A DNA stretch of 64,000 bases from CAZIVP01 sp964542915 (GTDB lineage: Bacteria; Calditrichota; Calditrichia; Calditrichales; Calditrichaceae): the NCBI GenBank assembly GCA_964542915.1, contig CAZIVP010000002.1, positions 1 to 64,000 on the forward strand, given 5' to 3'. Numbering within the stretch: position 1 is the stretch's first letter; each line of letters starts with the position of its first letter. A program made the position numbers and the translations under genes. This document shows, piece by piece, positions 9,266 to 17,339 of the stretch. The notes below the pieces were generated by a model that was not told the DNA's origin, did no database searches, and worked only from the letters and a program-made list of their open reading frames with translations.

Positions 9266-11827
9266 CTAAATTGTCAGGCGTAAGAATACAGCGGGCGTAA
9301 AGCCGATTTGGTAAATTTGTTTGCTTTTTAAGCTACCGTTTTCAATATAGAAACTGTTATACCAGGTATTTTTACTATCGAAGACATTATGAAACGATAA
9401 ACCCAAACGGGCTTGGTATAACGGCTGTTCCACCACATAATACAGACTGATATCCAGACGATGGGTGGGCGCTAACCGTTCTTGATTGCGTTTTAGCGGC
9501 GCCGTTAATATAAATTGGTTGGCGTGCGCTGTCACTTCCGGCGTGCTATAGGGTTTTCCGGATTCCCACTGCCATGAGGCGGAAAACGCCCATCGCCGCA
9601 TATAGAAATGCCCCGCTGCTTTGATATTGTGCTTTGCGTTTCCGGCTATCGGGTATGAGATATCATTGCCGGCTTCGATACGGCTGTCATTGAATCCATA
9701 TCCCAACCAGGTATGGAGGCCTCTGAAACTTTTTTTAAGCGTCAGATCAATACCCAGGGATCGGCTTTGTCGTTGAACCAACGCCGGCAAAATCGGACGC
9801 TCTTCTTCCGCATCCACGCGATTCAACTGTTCGATTAAGCCGTTGGGATCTTTATGATAAACCGTCAAATCCATATCCGCCAGCGGCGTTTGCCAGATTA
9901 ATCCGCCGACCAAATGCCGGGCGTTCGCCGGCTTTAACACCGTATTGTCGTTGACCAGCCAAGTTAACTGTCCGATGTAATTAGGAAACGCATGGCCAAA
10001 ACTGCTCACAAATTGATGATAATAACCGTAGGATCCTTTGAGCGTCAGAGAGTCGCTTAAGGCGTATGTCAGCGCTAATCGCGGCGACATAAAATAGCGA
10101 TCGGCCAGATCAAAATAGGTAGCCCTTAAAGCACTATTTATGCGGGTCCGGCTTGTTAAATTCCAGTCATCTTGAATATAGAAGGCATGTGTCTTGCTGC
10201 GGATGCCGTGTTGCAGCAAATCGGCATATTCGGGGTGATATTCGTTAAAATCCGTTTGCACCTGTTTGAATTCATAACCGAATTGAAGATGATGTTTCTC
10301 CATGCCCGTGTATTCAGCATCGAAGCCGATCTTTTTGTTATTAAGCGTGTTGTTGAGGCGGGTTCCCTGGGCGGGCGTATCGCTGTACAAACGTAAGGAT
10401 TGAGAATCCTGTTCGACGCCGTAGTCCGAAACGGAAGCGATCCATTTGGTTTGCCAGAAACGATTCCAGCTCCGATACCAGGATGCGCTGAGACCTTCAG
10501 TGTTCCAGCCCCATTCCCTGCTGCTCAACCCGCTCAGGACCGGACCTCTGTTTTCAAGGCGATCCTGTGATTTAAAAAATGTAACGCAGACCAAATCGTT
10601 TTTACCCGGCATCAGACTGAGTTTACCATAGGCGTCGTAAAAACGGATATCGGGATCGGCCGGGACCGTCTGCTGGCCCTCGCCTTCGGTTTGAATAAAA
10701 TCATTGATAAACGGCGGACTTTCGTTCATTCGTTTAAACAGACGCTCGGGTAAATCAGTGCGCAGGGAGTGGCGTCCGCTTATGATGAGATTGCCGATCG
10801 ATCGAATCGGAATTTCGGCGACGCCCAACGCCGCCATTTGATTCGATTCGAGCTGAAATCGCGGTTGTTCAAAGTTACCGGTTTTTCCGGTCATTTCCAC
10901 AATCGCCGAAGTTCTCCCCCCGTATCGCGCCGGAAAGGCGCTTTTGTGCAATCGGATATCTTTGACAACCGCGGAAGGAACGGAACTGAAAATCCCGAAA
11001 GCATGATCGGTGTGATAAAGATTGATGCCGTCAAGGATAACGGCGTTTTCCGATGGCCGGCCTCCACGGATACTCAGCGCCGTACTGGCATTGGAATTTT
11101 GTTGCACGCCGGGAACGAAATGTAAAGCCCGGACGGCGTCCGTTCCGCTGAATCCGGGCAACTGTTCAACCCATTGCCTTGCAAATCCCATCCCTTTTCC
11201 GGAACGGTCATACTCGAAAATTTGCCACGTGTTATCTTCGACTGTAACCGATTCGGTTTGCAATTCTCTCGGATATAATTCGATGAATAAATTGGGCGTT
11301 ACATTGTGCCCATCGAGTGTTATGCGTTTTTCGGCATAACCCATGTATTCGGCGTTGAGTATTGTGTTTTGCGGAGGCACACCCGACAACCGGAACCGGC
11401 CCTCTTTGTTCGAAGCCGTTCCGATACTGGTTCCCGCTATGTAAACATTGGCATACGGCAATGTCTCTCCGGTTTCCGCATCGACGACCCAACCGTAAAT
11501 ATCCCTCTTTTGCGGTTTGCGCTTAAAAAGGACCATTTGAGAAGCGCCTTCGGTTTTAAAAGAAACGTCTGTGCCTTCCAAAACCGCACTCAGGGCTTGT
11601 TCGATGGTTTTATCCTCGAGTTGCGTCGTAATGGTTTTATCTTGCAAGACATTATCGGCGTAAAGGATGTCGACTTTGTATAACTGACTGATCCGTGTAA
11701 TGGCCTGACTTAAGGGAGTTTGTTCGAACGTAAGATCGGCGCGATCCGGTTGGCCGGGGAATTGTGCCGGCGACCCGGTATAAAAAACGCTCAGCATGAT
11801 CAGAGAGAACAATAACATTTGCCGCAT
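9266..11827 (-). CDS. TonB-dependent receptor with N-terminal STN signalling domain
   Basis: This 853-residue outer-membrane receptor has a signal peptide (1-21) and then an STN (secretin/TonB short N-terminal) domain at about 30-105 (LTFEQTPLSQAITRISQLY). A carboxypeptidase-D-like regulatory domain follows at 110-190 (GWVVDAETGETLPYANVYI), then the plug (about 210-320, with SIRGGRPSENAVILDGI) and a 22-strand-type barrel ending in a terminal beta strand. The STN domain passes a substrate signal across the periplasm to an anti-sigma factor. The FecR-like gene directly upstream overlaps by one base (TAATG), and an ECF sigma gene precedes that. The substrate is unknown; iron chelates or glycans are typical for this arrangement. 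Confidence 0.88.
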   Translation of the reverse strand: MRQMLLFSLIMLSVFYTGSPAQFPGQPDRADLTFEQTPLSQAITRISQLYKVDILYADNVLQDKTITTQLEDKTIEQALSAVLEGTDVSFKTEGASQMVLFKRKPQKRDIYGWVVDAETGETLPYANVYIAGTSIGTASNKEGRFRLSGVPPQNTILNAEYMGYAEKRITLDGHNVTPNLFIELYPRELQTESVTVEDNTWQIFEYDRSGKGMGFARQWVEQLPGFSGTDAVRALHFVPGVQQNSNASTALSIRGGRPSENAVILDGINLYHTDHAFGIFSSVPSAVVKDIRLHKSAFPARYGGRTSAIVEMTGKTGNFEQPRFQLESNQMAALGVAEIPIRSIGNLIISGRHSLRTDLPERLFKRMNESPPFINDFIQTEGEGQQTVPADPDIRFYDAYGKLSLMPGKNDLVCVTFFKSQDRLENRGPVLSGLSSREWGWNTEGLSASWYRSWNRFWQTKWIASVSDYGVEQDSQSLRLYSDTPAQGTRLNNTLNNKKIGFDAEYTGMEKHHLQFGYEFKQVQTDFNEYHPEYADLLQHGIRSKTHAFYIQDDWNLTSRTRINSALRATYFDLADRYFMSPRLALTYALSDSLTLKGSYGYYHQFVSSFGHAFPNYIGQLTWLVNDNTVLKPANARHLVGGLIWQTPLADMDLTVYHKDPNGLIEQLNRVDAEEERPILPALVQRQSRSLGIDLTLKKSFRGLHTWLGYGFNDSRIEAGNDISYPIAGNAKHNIKAAGHFYMRRWAFSASWQWESGKPYSTPEVTAHANQFILTAPLKRNQERLAPTHRLDISLYYVVEQPLYQARLGLSFHNVFDSKNTWYNSFYIENGSLKSKQIYQIGFTPAVFLRLTI

Positions 11828-12816
11828 TATTTATCCCTTATGATATAGGTACCGTTCTCCTTGTTAAATTTCAAATCCAACGCCAGGCAAAACGATTGCA
11901 GCGTTGAATCAATGGACTTATAAGCATAGGAGCCCGACATCGAGAGCGTTTCCGAACGGGTACCGGCGATCTTAATATCAACGCCGTAACGCCTTTCGAT
12001 CTCATCGACCGCCTCCGTAAGCGGCGTCTGGTCGAACACAAAGCGGTTATCCAACCAACCGATCATATAGGCGGCGTCCACGGCTTCTTTGGACCGGATG
12101 GTGTGGTCCTCCTCAATGACGCTTCGTTCATTGGCCCGCAAAAGAAGCGAATCATGATCGTACACACTCGTAATCTTTACGAGCCCTTCCCGCACAACGA
12201 CTTCCGTACGGTCGTAGCGATTCTTAACGTCAAACGCCGTTCCCATCACCTCCACAAGACCATTGTCCGTCTGAACCAAAAAAGGCTTACCGGCGTCCGT
12301 CACCCGAAAAAAAGCCTGGCCGCTCAGATACAGTTTTCGCTGCGTTTCGTTAAAATTCGGATCGAGACGGATTTCACTTTGCGCGTTGAGTTGAACAAGG
12401 GATTGATCCGGCAGCATCACTTCTCTTATTTCCGAGGCACCGGCTGTATAAACGCGCGGTTCGGCCAGGTAGGGCCGGATTGAAAAATAAGCGAGCGCCA
12501 CGACTATTAAGGAAGCCGCTATCGCCATCACCCGTTTGGTTATTAAATTCCCCGCCTTTCGCTTCGGCAGTTCAAATACATTCTCGTCAGAAGAGAATCC
12601 CAACTGATCTTCCAGGCGGCTCCAGACGATTTGGGCATCGGGAATGTGTTGCGGCTCCGGACTTTTGATGCGATTCAGCGTTTCTAAATAGCGGCGATAT
12701 TTTGCCTTATGGTCCGGGTGTTCTTTAAGCCAGGACTCAAATTGTTTTCTGATATCCGGATTGTTCGGATTGGCCAGATAAGACTCTATGATTTCCATTT
12801 CTCTATGTTTCTTCAT
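11827..12816 (-). CDS. FecR-family anti-sigma factor
   Basis: This 329-residue inner-membrane protein has a cytoplasmic N-terminal segment (1-90), one membrane helix at about 93-110 (VMAIAASLIVVALAYFSI), and a periplasmic FecR domain with VMLPDQSLVQLNAQSEIRL, FLVQTDNGLVEVMGTAFDV and VVREGLVKI. A C-terminal DUF4974-like region carries the pattern TPLTEAVDEIERRYGVDI. It would hold the ECF sigma factor encoded 45 bases upstream until the STN receptor signals substrate binding. Gene order sigma, fecR, receptor on one strand fits the standard cell-surface signalling operon. Confidence 0.9.
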   Translation of the reverse strand: MKKHREMEIIESYLANPNNPDIRKQFESWLKEHPDHKAKYRRYLETLNRIKSPEPQHIPDAQIVWSRLEDQLGFSSDENVFELPKRKAGNLITKRVMAIAASLIVVALAYFSIRPYLAEPRVYTAGASEIREVMLPDQSLVQLNAQSEIRLDPNFNETQRKLYLSGQAFFRVTDAGKPFLVQTDNGLVEVMGTAFDVKNRYDRTEVVVREGLVKITSVYDHDSLLLRANERSVIEEDHTIRSKEAVDAAYMIGWLDNRFVFDQTPLTEAVDEIERRYGVDIKIAGTRSETLSMSGSYAYKSIDSTLQSFCLALDLKFNKENGTYIIRDK

Positions 12817-12861
12817 ATTAAAGACAACTTATAATGTGATACGAACATTGACGCTAAAACC

Positions 12862-13410
12862 CTACCCTGAGTAAGTGATGAACAACATGATTTGACTGAG
12901 ATACGATCGTAACAATTTAAGCGCCGTCGTCATACGTTTTTCAACGGCTTTGACCGTAACCCCCAAAATGTCGGCAATTTCTTTATTTTTCAAACCTTCC
13001 ACATGGCGCATCATAAACACCTGCTTTTGTTTTTCGCTTAAACCGTTCATGGCTTTTTCCAGCGACTGACGCTGGTTAACCTGCTCTACCTCCTCCTCGG
13101 TCACGGGTTCCACAATAAACTCGAGCGGGCTCTGTTGCCGGACGCTCTTTTTTCGCAACAAATCGATGGTCTGGTTCACTGCGGATCGATACAAATAGGA
13201 TTTTATATTTTGAGTTTCATCCAGTCGCTGCCGGTTTTGCCACAGTTTTACGAAAACATCCTGAATTATATCAAGACTGCCTTCCCGATCCCGGGTTCTC
13301 CGCCAGGTAAAGCGATATAACTCGGTATAATACGATTCGTACAGACGTTTGAACGCCTGCGAATCCGATTGTTTTATGCGTTGAATCAGTTCTTTTTCAT
13401 CCATAGGCAT
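12862..13410 (-). CDS. ECF RNA polymerase sigma factor (FecI-like)
   Basis: This short sigma-70 of about 182 residues has region 2 (FKRLYESYYTELYRFTWRR, then REGSLDIIQDVFVKLWQNR) and region 4 (MNGLSEKQKQVFMMRHVEGL followed by NKEIADILGVTVKAVEKRM). It would direct transcription of the fecR/receptor genes that follow. The start is uncertain: ATG at 13410 or 13404 are both possible, and an in-frame TTG at 13419 is less likely. No clear ribosome site decides. The 460-base gap upstream to 13871 shows no gene; it must hold divergent promoters, but I see no convincing -35/-10 pair. Confidence 0.9.
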   Translation of the reverse strand: MPMDEKELIQRIKQSDSQAFKRLYESYYTELYRFTWRRTRDREGSLDIIQDVFVKLWQNRQRLDETQNIKSYLYRSAVNQTIDLLRKKSVRQQSPLEFIVEPVTEEEVEQVNQRQSLEKAMNGLSEKQKQVFMMRHVEGLKNKEIADILGVTVKAVEKRMTTALKLLRSYLSQIMLFITYSG

Positions 13411-13419
13411 AGGCGACAA

Positions 13420-13871
13420 GTAACATAGCCATTCCCTAAATTCAAAACAATAGAGGCGACGGTGAATTTTTGAAGTAGGGTTTTGTGCGGATAATACGTA
13501 TCACAATACAAAATTTGAACAGTTCAAGCAACTCTGAAAGGAGGCCAAAAAAGATTTCAAATGCCATGAATTGATCAATCGATTTACACCGGCATATTTA
13601 CCATGAGTTAAAATGGCAATGATAATACAATGACGAACAACCTAAAAATGACTGGATTCCATCGCACGGACGTCAAACACCTTAAAGAAAAAACGTTATG
13701 AGCGTTTTATTAGATTGTATTAAACTCATAAAAGCATTTAAATAATTATTTATTTGAGATGTTGGGAATAGACCCGATAGGTTCATCGTTATGGCCTGGT
13801 GTAAGCGTTTTGAGCGTTTTAAATTGAATTAAAGAGTTCCAATCATTCAAACCAATCCTAAAGGAGGAATC
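13420..13871. other. Divergent intergenic region, no gene seen
   Basis: This AT-rich stretch lies between the ECF sigma gene (minus) and the DUF4397 gene (plus). The only clear signal is an AAAGGAGGAATC ribosome-binding site ending just before 13872. No structured RNA, repeat or plausible small gene stands out. Confidence 0.5.
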
Positions 13872-16316
13872 ATGAAGCGCCTTATCTTTAACTCAGTATT
13901 AATGTTTGCGGTGTTTGCTTTTGTATTTCAAGCCAACGCCCAGTCAACCGCACGGTTGCAAATTATTCACAATGCAGCCGATCCCGCAGCCGAAAGCGTC
14001 GACATTTATCTGAACGACGATCTGCTCTTGGATGATTTTATGTTCCGTACCGCCACGCCTTACATCGATGCACCGGCCAATGAAGAGATCACTATCAGTG
14101 TCGCGCCCTCTTCAAGCGCCAGCGTCGATGACGCCATCGCCAGCTTCGATTATAATCTGATGGCCGGCGAAGCATACGTGGCTGTCGCCAACGGCGTACT
14201 GGACCCGGATCAGTTTAGCACTAATCCGGACGGTCGCTCCATCGCATTTGACATTTACACCCGCGACTCAATGCGCGAATCCGGCATGGAAAGCGATCAG
14301 GTGGATTTTGTCGTCTTTCATGGCGCCACCGATGCACCTGCCGTTGACGTCATCGCCCGTGATGTGGCCAAGCTGGTGGACGACGCGGCTTACAGCGATT
14401 TTACCGATTATATCTCCGTTCCGGCCAATACGTATCTGTTGGATGTTACGCCCGGCGGCGACAATAAAACCATCGTCGGCACCTTCGAAGCCGATCTGAG
14501 CGGACTGGGCGGCGGAGCTGCCGTCGTGTTCGCATCCGGTTTTCTATCGCCGGCGGAAGGCCAAGCGGCTTTCGGTCTGTTTGCCGCTTTGCCCGACGGT
14601 AATGTGGTCGCATTTCCCGCGGTAACCACCGCACGTTTACAGGTAATTCACAACGCAGCCGATCCCGCAGCCGAAAGCGTCGACATTTATCTGAACGACG
14701 ATCTGCTCTTGGATGATTTTATGTTCCGTACCGCCACGCCTTACATCGATGCACCGGCCAATGAAGAGATCACTATCAGTGTCGCGCCCTCTTCAAGCGC
14801 CAGCGTCGATGACGCCATCGCCAGCTTCGATTATAATCTGATGGCCGGCGAAGCATACGTGGCTGTCGCCAACGGCGTACTGGACCCCACTAAATTTCTA
14901 CCGAATCCGGACGGTAAAAGCACCGCATTCGATATTTTTGTCAGAGACGGCGCCCGCGAAATGGCCACCGATTCGAATAATGTGGACTTTTTTGTCTTCC
15001 ATGGCGTAACCGACGCGCCGACCGTCGATGTGATGGCCCGTCGCGTAGCGGAACTGGTGGACGCCCTATCGTACGGCGAATTCAGCGATTACATCTCCGT
15101 TAATCCTGATGAGTATATCATCGATCTGGCGCCGTCCATGGACAGCACCAAGATCATCCTGACATTCGACGGCAATCTGAGCGCGCTCCGGGGAGGCGCA
15201 GCCGCGGTTTTTGCTTCGGGATTCGTAATGCCCGCGCAAAACCGGAACGGCGAGGCATTTGCTTTGTTTGCAGCGCTCCCGAACGGAGACGTGGTTGAGT
15301 TTGGTAAGATAACCGTTGCCGACGTGCAGATTATCCATAACGCCGCCGATCCTGCGGCCGATTCGGTTGATATTTACTTGAATAACGATCTGGCAATCGA
15401 TAACTTCGGCTTCAGAACAGCGACCGGTTTTATCGAACTCCCGGCAAACGAGCCGATTGCGATCAGCGTCGCTCCGGGCAACAGCCAGAGCGCCGATGAT
15501 GCTCTGAAAACCTTCCCTCTGCGACTGCTCGCTGCTGAAAATTATTTGGTTGTCGCTAACGGCGTCATCGATCCCAATCAATTCCTATCCAACCCCAACG
15601 GACGCGACATCGGTTTTGATCTTTTCATTAAAGAAGGGGTTATGAAAACGACAATGTCGGAAGATGAAGTGGGCTTGTTGGTGGTACACGGCTCGACCGA
15701 TGCTCCTGCAGTGGATGTAATCGCACGCGATGTGGGTACCCTCGTTGAAAACGCCGCCTATCGCGATATCACCGATTATATTAATGTACCTGCCTCGGAT
15801 TATACGATCGATATCGCTGCAAGCGGTGAAGGTTCGGCCACAATCGCATCCGGCGATGTGGTGGCTTCTTACAATGCGGATCTTACGGGACTCGGCGGAC
15901 AGACAGCCGTGGTCTTTGCTTCGGGTTTTCTCAACCCGAATGAAGACAATCAAAACGGTGAAGATTTCGGGCTTTATGCTTCCACCAGTGATGGTTCTGT
16001 CGTTGAGTTTTCTACGGTTACATCGATCGAGGATGAATTGACAAATACAGTACAATCCTATGAACTGAATCAGAACTATCCCAATCCGTTCAATCCGTCC
16101 ACGACCATTTCGTTTCAGCTGCGCGATCGCAGTCAGGTTCTTTTAAAAGTCTATAACATTGCTGGCCAGGAAGTAGCCACCCTGGTTAACGAGACTTATG
16201 AAGCGGGCAAACACGAGATAAAATTTGATGCTAACGCGTTGAGCTCCGGCATCTATTTTTACCAGATCGAAGCGGACGCTTTTAAAGCGACGCGCCGCAT
16301 GATGTTGGTAAAATAA
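13872..16316 (+). CDS. Exported protein with three DUF4397 repeats and a type IX sorting domain
   Basis: A signal peptide (1-24, ending QANAQ) is followed by three units of about 225 residues. Each starts with a DUF4397 signature (RLQIIHNAADPAAESVDIYL, or DVQIIHNAADPAADSVDIYL in the third). Each unit holds a second related half starting VDFVVFHGATDAPAVDV, so six DUF4397-like modules may be present. The last 75 residues form a type IX sorting domain (NQNYPNPFNPSTTISFQL ... GIYFYQIEADAFKATRRMML). The protein should be exported and attached to, or released from, the cell surface. DUF4397 has no established function; it is frequent in large surface proteins. AAAGGAGG at 13860-13867 supports the start, and a strong terminator follows. 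Confidence 0.9.
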   Translation: MKRLIFNSVLMFAVFAFVFQANAQSTARLQIIHNAADPAAESVDIYLNDDLLLDDFMFRTATPYIDAPANEEITISVAPSSSASVDDAIASFDYNLMAGEAYVAVANGVLDPDQFSTNPDGRSIAFDIYTRDSMRESGMESDQVDFVVFHGATDAPAVDVIARDVAKLVDDAAYSDFTDYISVPANTYLLDVTPGGDNKTIVGTFEADLSGLGGGAAVVFASGFLSPAEGQAAFGLFAALPDGNVVAFPAVTTARLQVIHNAADPAAESVDIYLNDDLLLDDFMFRTATPYIDAPANEEITISVAPSSSASVDDAIASFDYNLMAGEAYVAVANGVLDPTKFLPNPDGKSTAFDIFVRDGAREMATDSNNVDFFVFHGVTDAPTVDVMARRVAELVDALSYGEFSDYISVNPDEYIIDLAPSMDSTKIILTFDGNLSALRGGAAAVFASGFVMPAQNRNGEAFALFAALPNGDVVEFGKITVADVQIIHNAADPAADSVDIYLNNDLAIDNFGFRTATGFIELPANEPIAISVAPGNSQSADDALKTFPLRLLAAENYLVVANGVIDPNQFLSNPNGRDIGFDLFIKEGVMKTTMSEDEVGLLVVHGSTDAPAVDVIARDVGTLVENAAYRDITDYINVPASDYTIDIAASGEGSATIASGDVVASYNADLTGLGGQTAVVFASGFLNPNEDNQNGEDFGLYASTSDGSVVEFSTVTSIEDELTNTVQSYELNQNYPNPFNPSTTISFQLRDRSQVLLKVYNIAGQEVATLVNETYEAGKHEIKFDANALSSGIYFYQIEADAFKATRRMMLVK
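13974..14887 (+). repeat. Identical 233-bp duplication inside the DUF4397 gene
   Basis: Bases 13974-14206 and 14655-14887 are identical by eye. They are offset by 681 bases (227 codons), and the sequence diverges sharply on both sides. The third protein unit (from 15318) is clearly diverged at DNA level. This is a recent internal duplication or gene conversion between units one and two. Confidence 0.9.
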
Positions 16317-16332
16317 AAACGGTATCCAATGA

Positions 16333-16372
16333 CCCGAACCGGTGGGAATATTACCCCCGGTTTGGGTTTATT
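16333..16372 (+). terminator. Rho-independent terminator of the DUF4397 gene
   Basis: CCCGAACCGGTGGG pairs with CCCCCGGTTTGGG (one G-U pair, one bulge) around an AATATTA loop and is followed by TTTATTGT. It lies 17 bases after the stop codon at 16316. Confidence 0.8.
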
Positions 16373-16405
16373 GTATAATTAATTTCGGAGGCAAAGCATT
16401 AAATC

Positions 16406-17317
16406 ATGAAAATGAACAGCAATAAATCCGTGAAGGCATCATACCGCTACGCGAAAGAACAGACAGCTTTTCATTCCAAAAGTTTTTTTCTTTCGTCGGC
16501 AATGCTGCCTAAAGAGAAGCGCTGGGACACATACGCACTTTATAATTTTTGCAGGTATGCTGATAATATCGTAGACAACCCGCGACACCGTACCGTTGAA
16601 GAGCTGATTGAAGAAGTCAATTACATGGAAAAGGAAATTCGTATCGCCTATCGTTATGGCGAATCGGAGCATCCCGTTTTGAAATCCTTTATTGTAGTGG
16701 CGCAAAAATATGCTATTCCGATGAAGTATGCCCTGGAACTTCTGGAAGGGGTAAAGATGGATTTGAATAAAAACCGCTATGAAAATTTTGACGAATTGTA
16801 TTTATTTGCTTATCGTGTGGCCGGCGTTGTTGGGCTGATGATGAGTTATGTACTGGGCTTCTCATCCGAAGATGCACTTCCTTATGCGAAAAAATTAGGT
16901 ATTGCGATGCAATTGACCAATATTTTACGCGATGTTCAGGAAGATAAGAACATGAATCGCATTTATCTGCCTTTGGATGAAATGCGCCGATTCGGATTAC
17001 GTGAAGAAGACTTTTTCGAAGAAAATGCCTCCCCGTTAATGCGCGATTTTATGCAATATCAAGTCAACCGCGCTAACCGATTTTATCAGGAGGCACAGGA
17101 AGGCATTAACATGTTAACGCCCAATACGCAATTTGCGATTTATGCCGCAAGTAAGATATATCAGGGAATCCTCATAAAAATTGAGGCGCGTAATTATAAC
17201 CCGTTTTTGGGCCGGGTTTGGATAACCCAGGGTAAAAAATTCCGAATTTTACTGGAAGAAATTTTCAAAACAAGAATCCTGCGTCCGGCAGCGGGTATTG
17301 CACAAATCATGCAATAA
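16406..17317 (+). CDS. Phytoene/squalene synthase family protein
   Basis: This 303-residue trans-isoprenyl diphosphate synthase of the head-to-head type condenses two C15 or C20 prenyl diphosphates into squalene-like or phytoene products. Both aspartate-rich motifs are present: YADNIVD (about residues 52-58) and DVQED (about 177-181), together with LTNILRDVQED and NMNRIYLPLDEM. It is the expected length. No desaturase, cyclase or hopanoid gene is in the window, so carotenoid and hopanoid roles cannot be told apart; CrtB-like is the slightly better match. A TonB receptor starts 22 bases downstream and may share the transcript. Confidence 0.85.
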   Translation: MKMNSNKSVKASYRYAKEQTAFHSKSFFLSSAMLPKEKRWDTYALYNFCRYADNIVDNPRHRTVEELIEEVNYMEKEIRIAYRYGESEHPVLKSFIVVAQKYAIPMKYALELLEGVKMDLNKNRYENFDELYLFAYRVAGVVGLMMSYVLGFSSEDALPYAKKLGIAMQLTNILRDVQEDKNMNRIYLPLDEMRRFGLREEDFFEENASPLMRDFMQYQVNRANRFYQEAQEGINMLTPNTQFAIYAASKIYQGILIKIEARNYNPFLGRVWITQGKKFRILLEEIFKTRILRPAAGIAQIMQ

Positions 17318-17339
17318 AACATGCGGAGAGTGATAGAAG

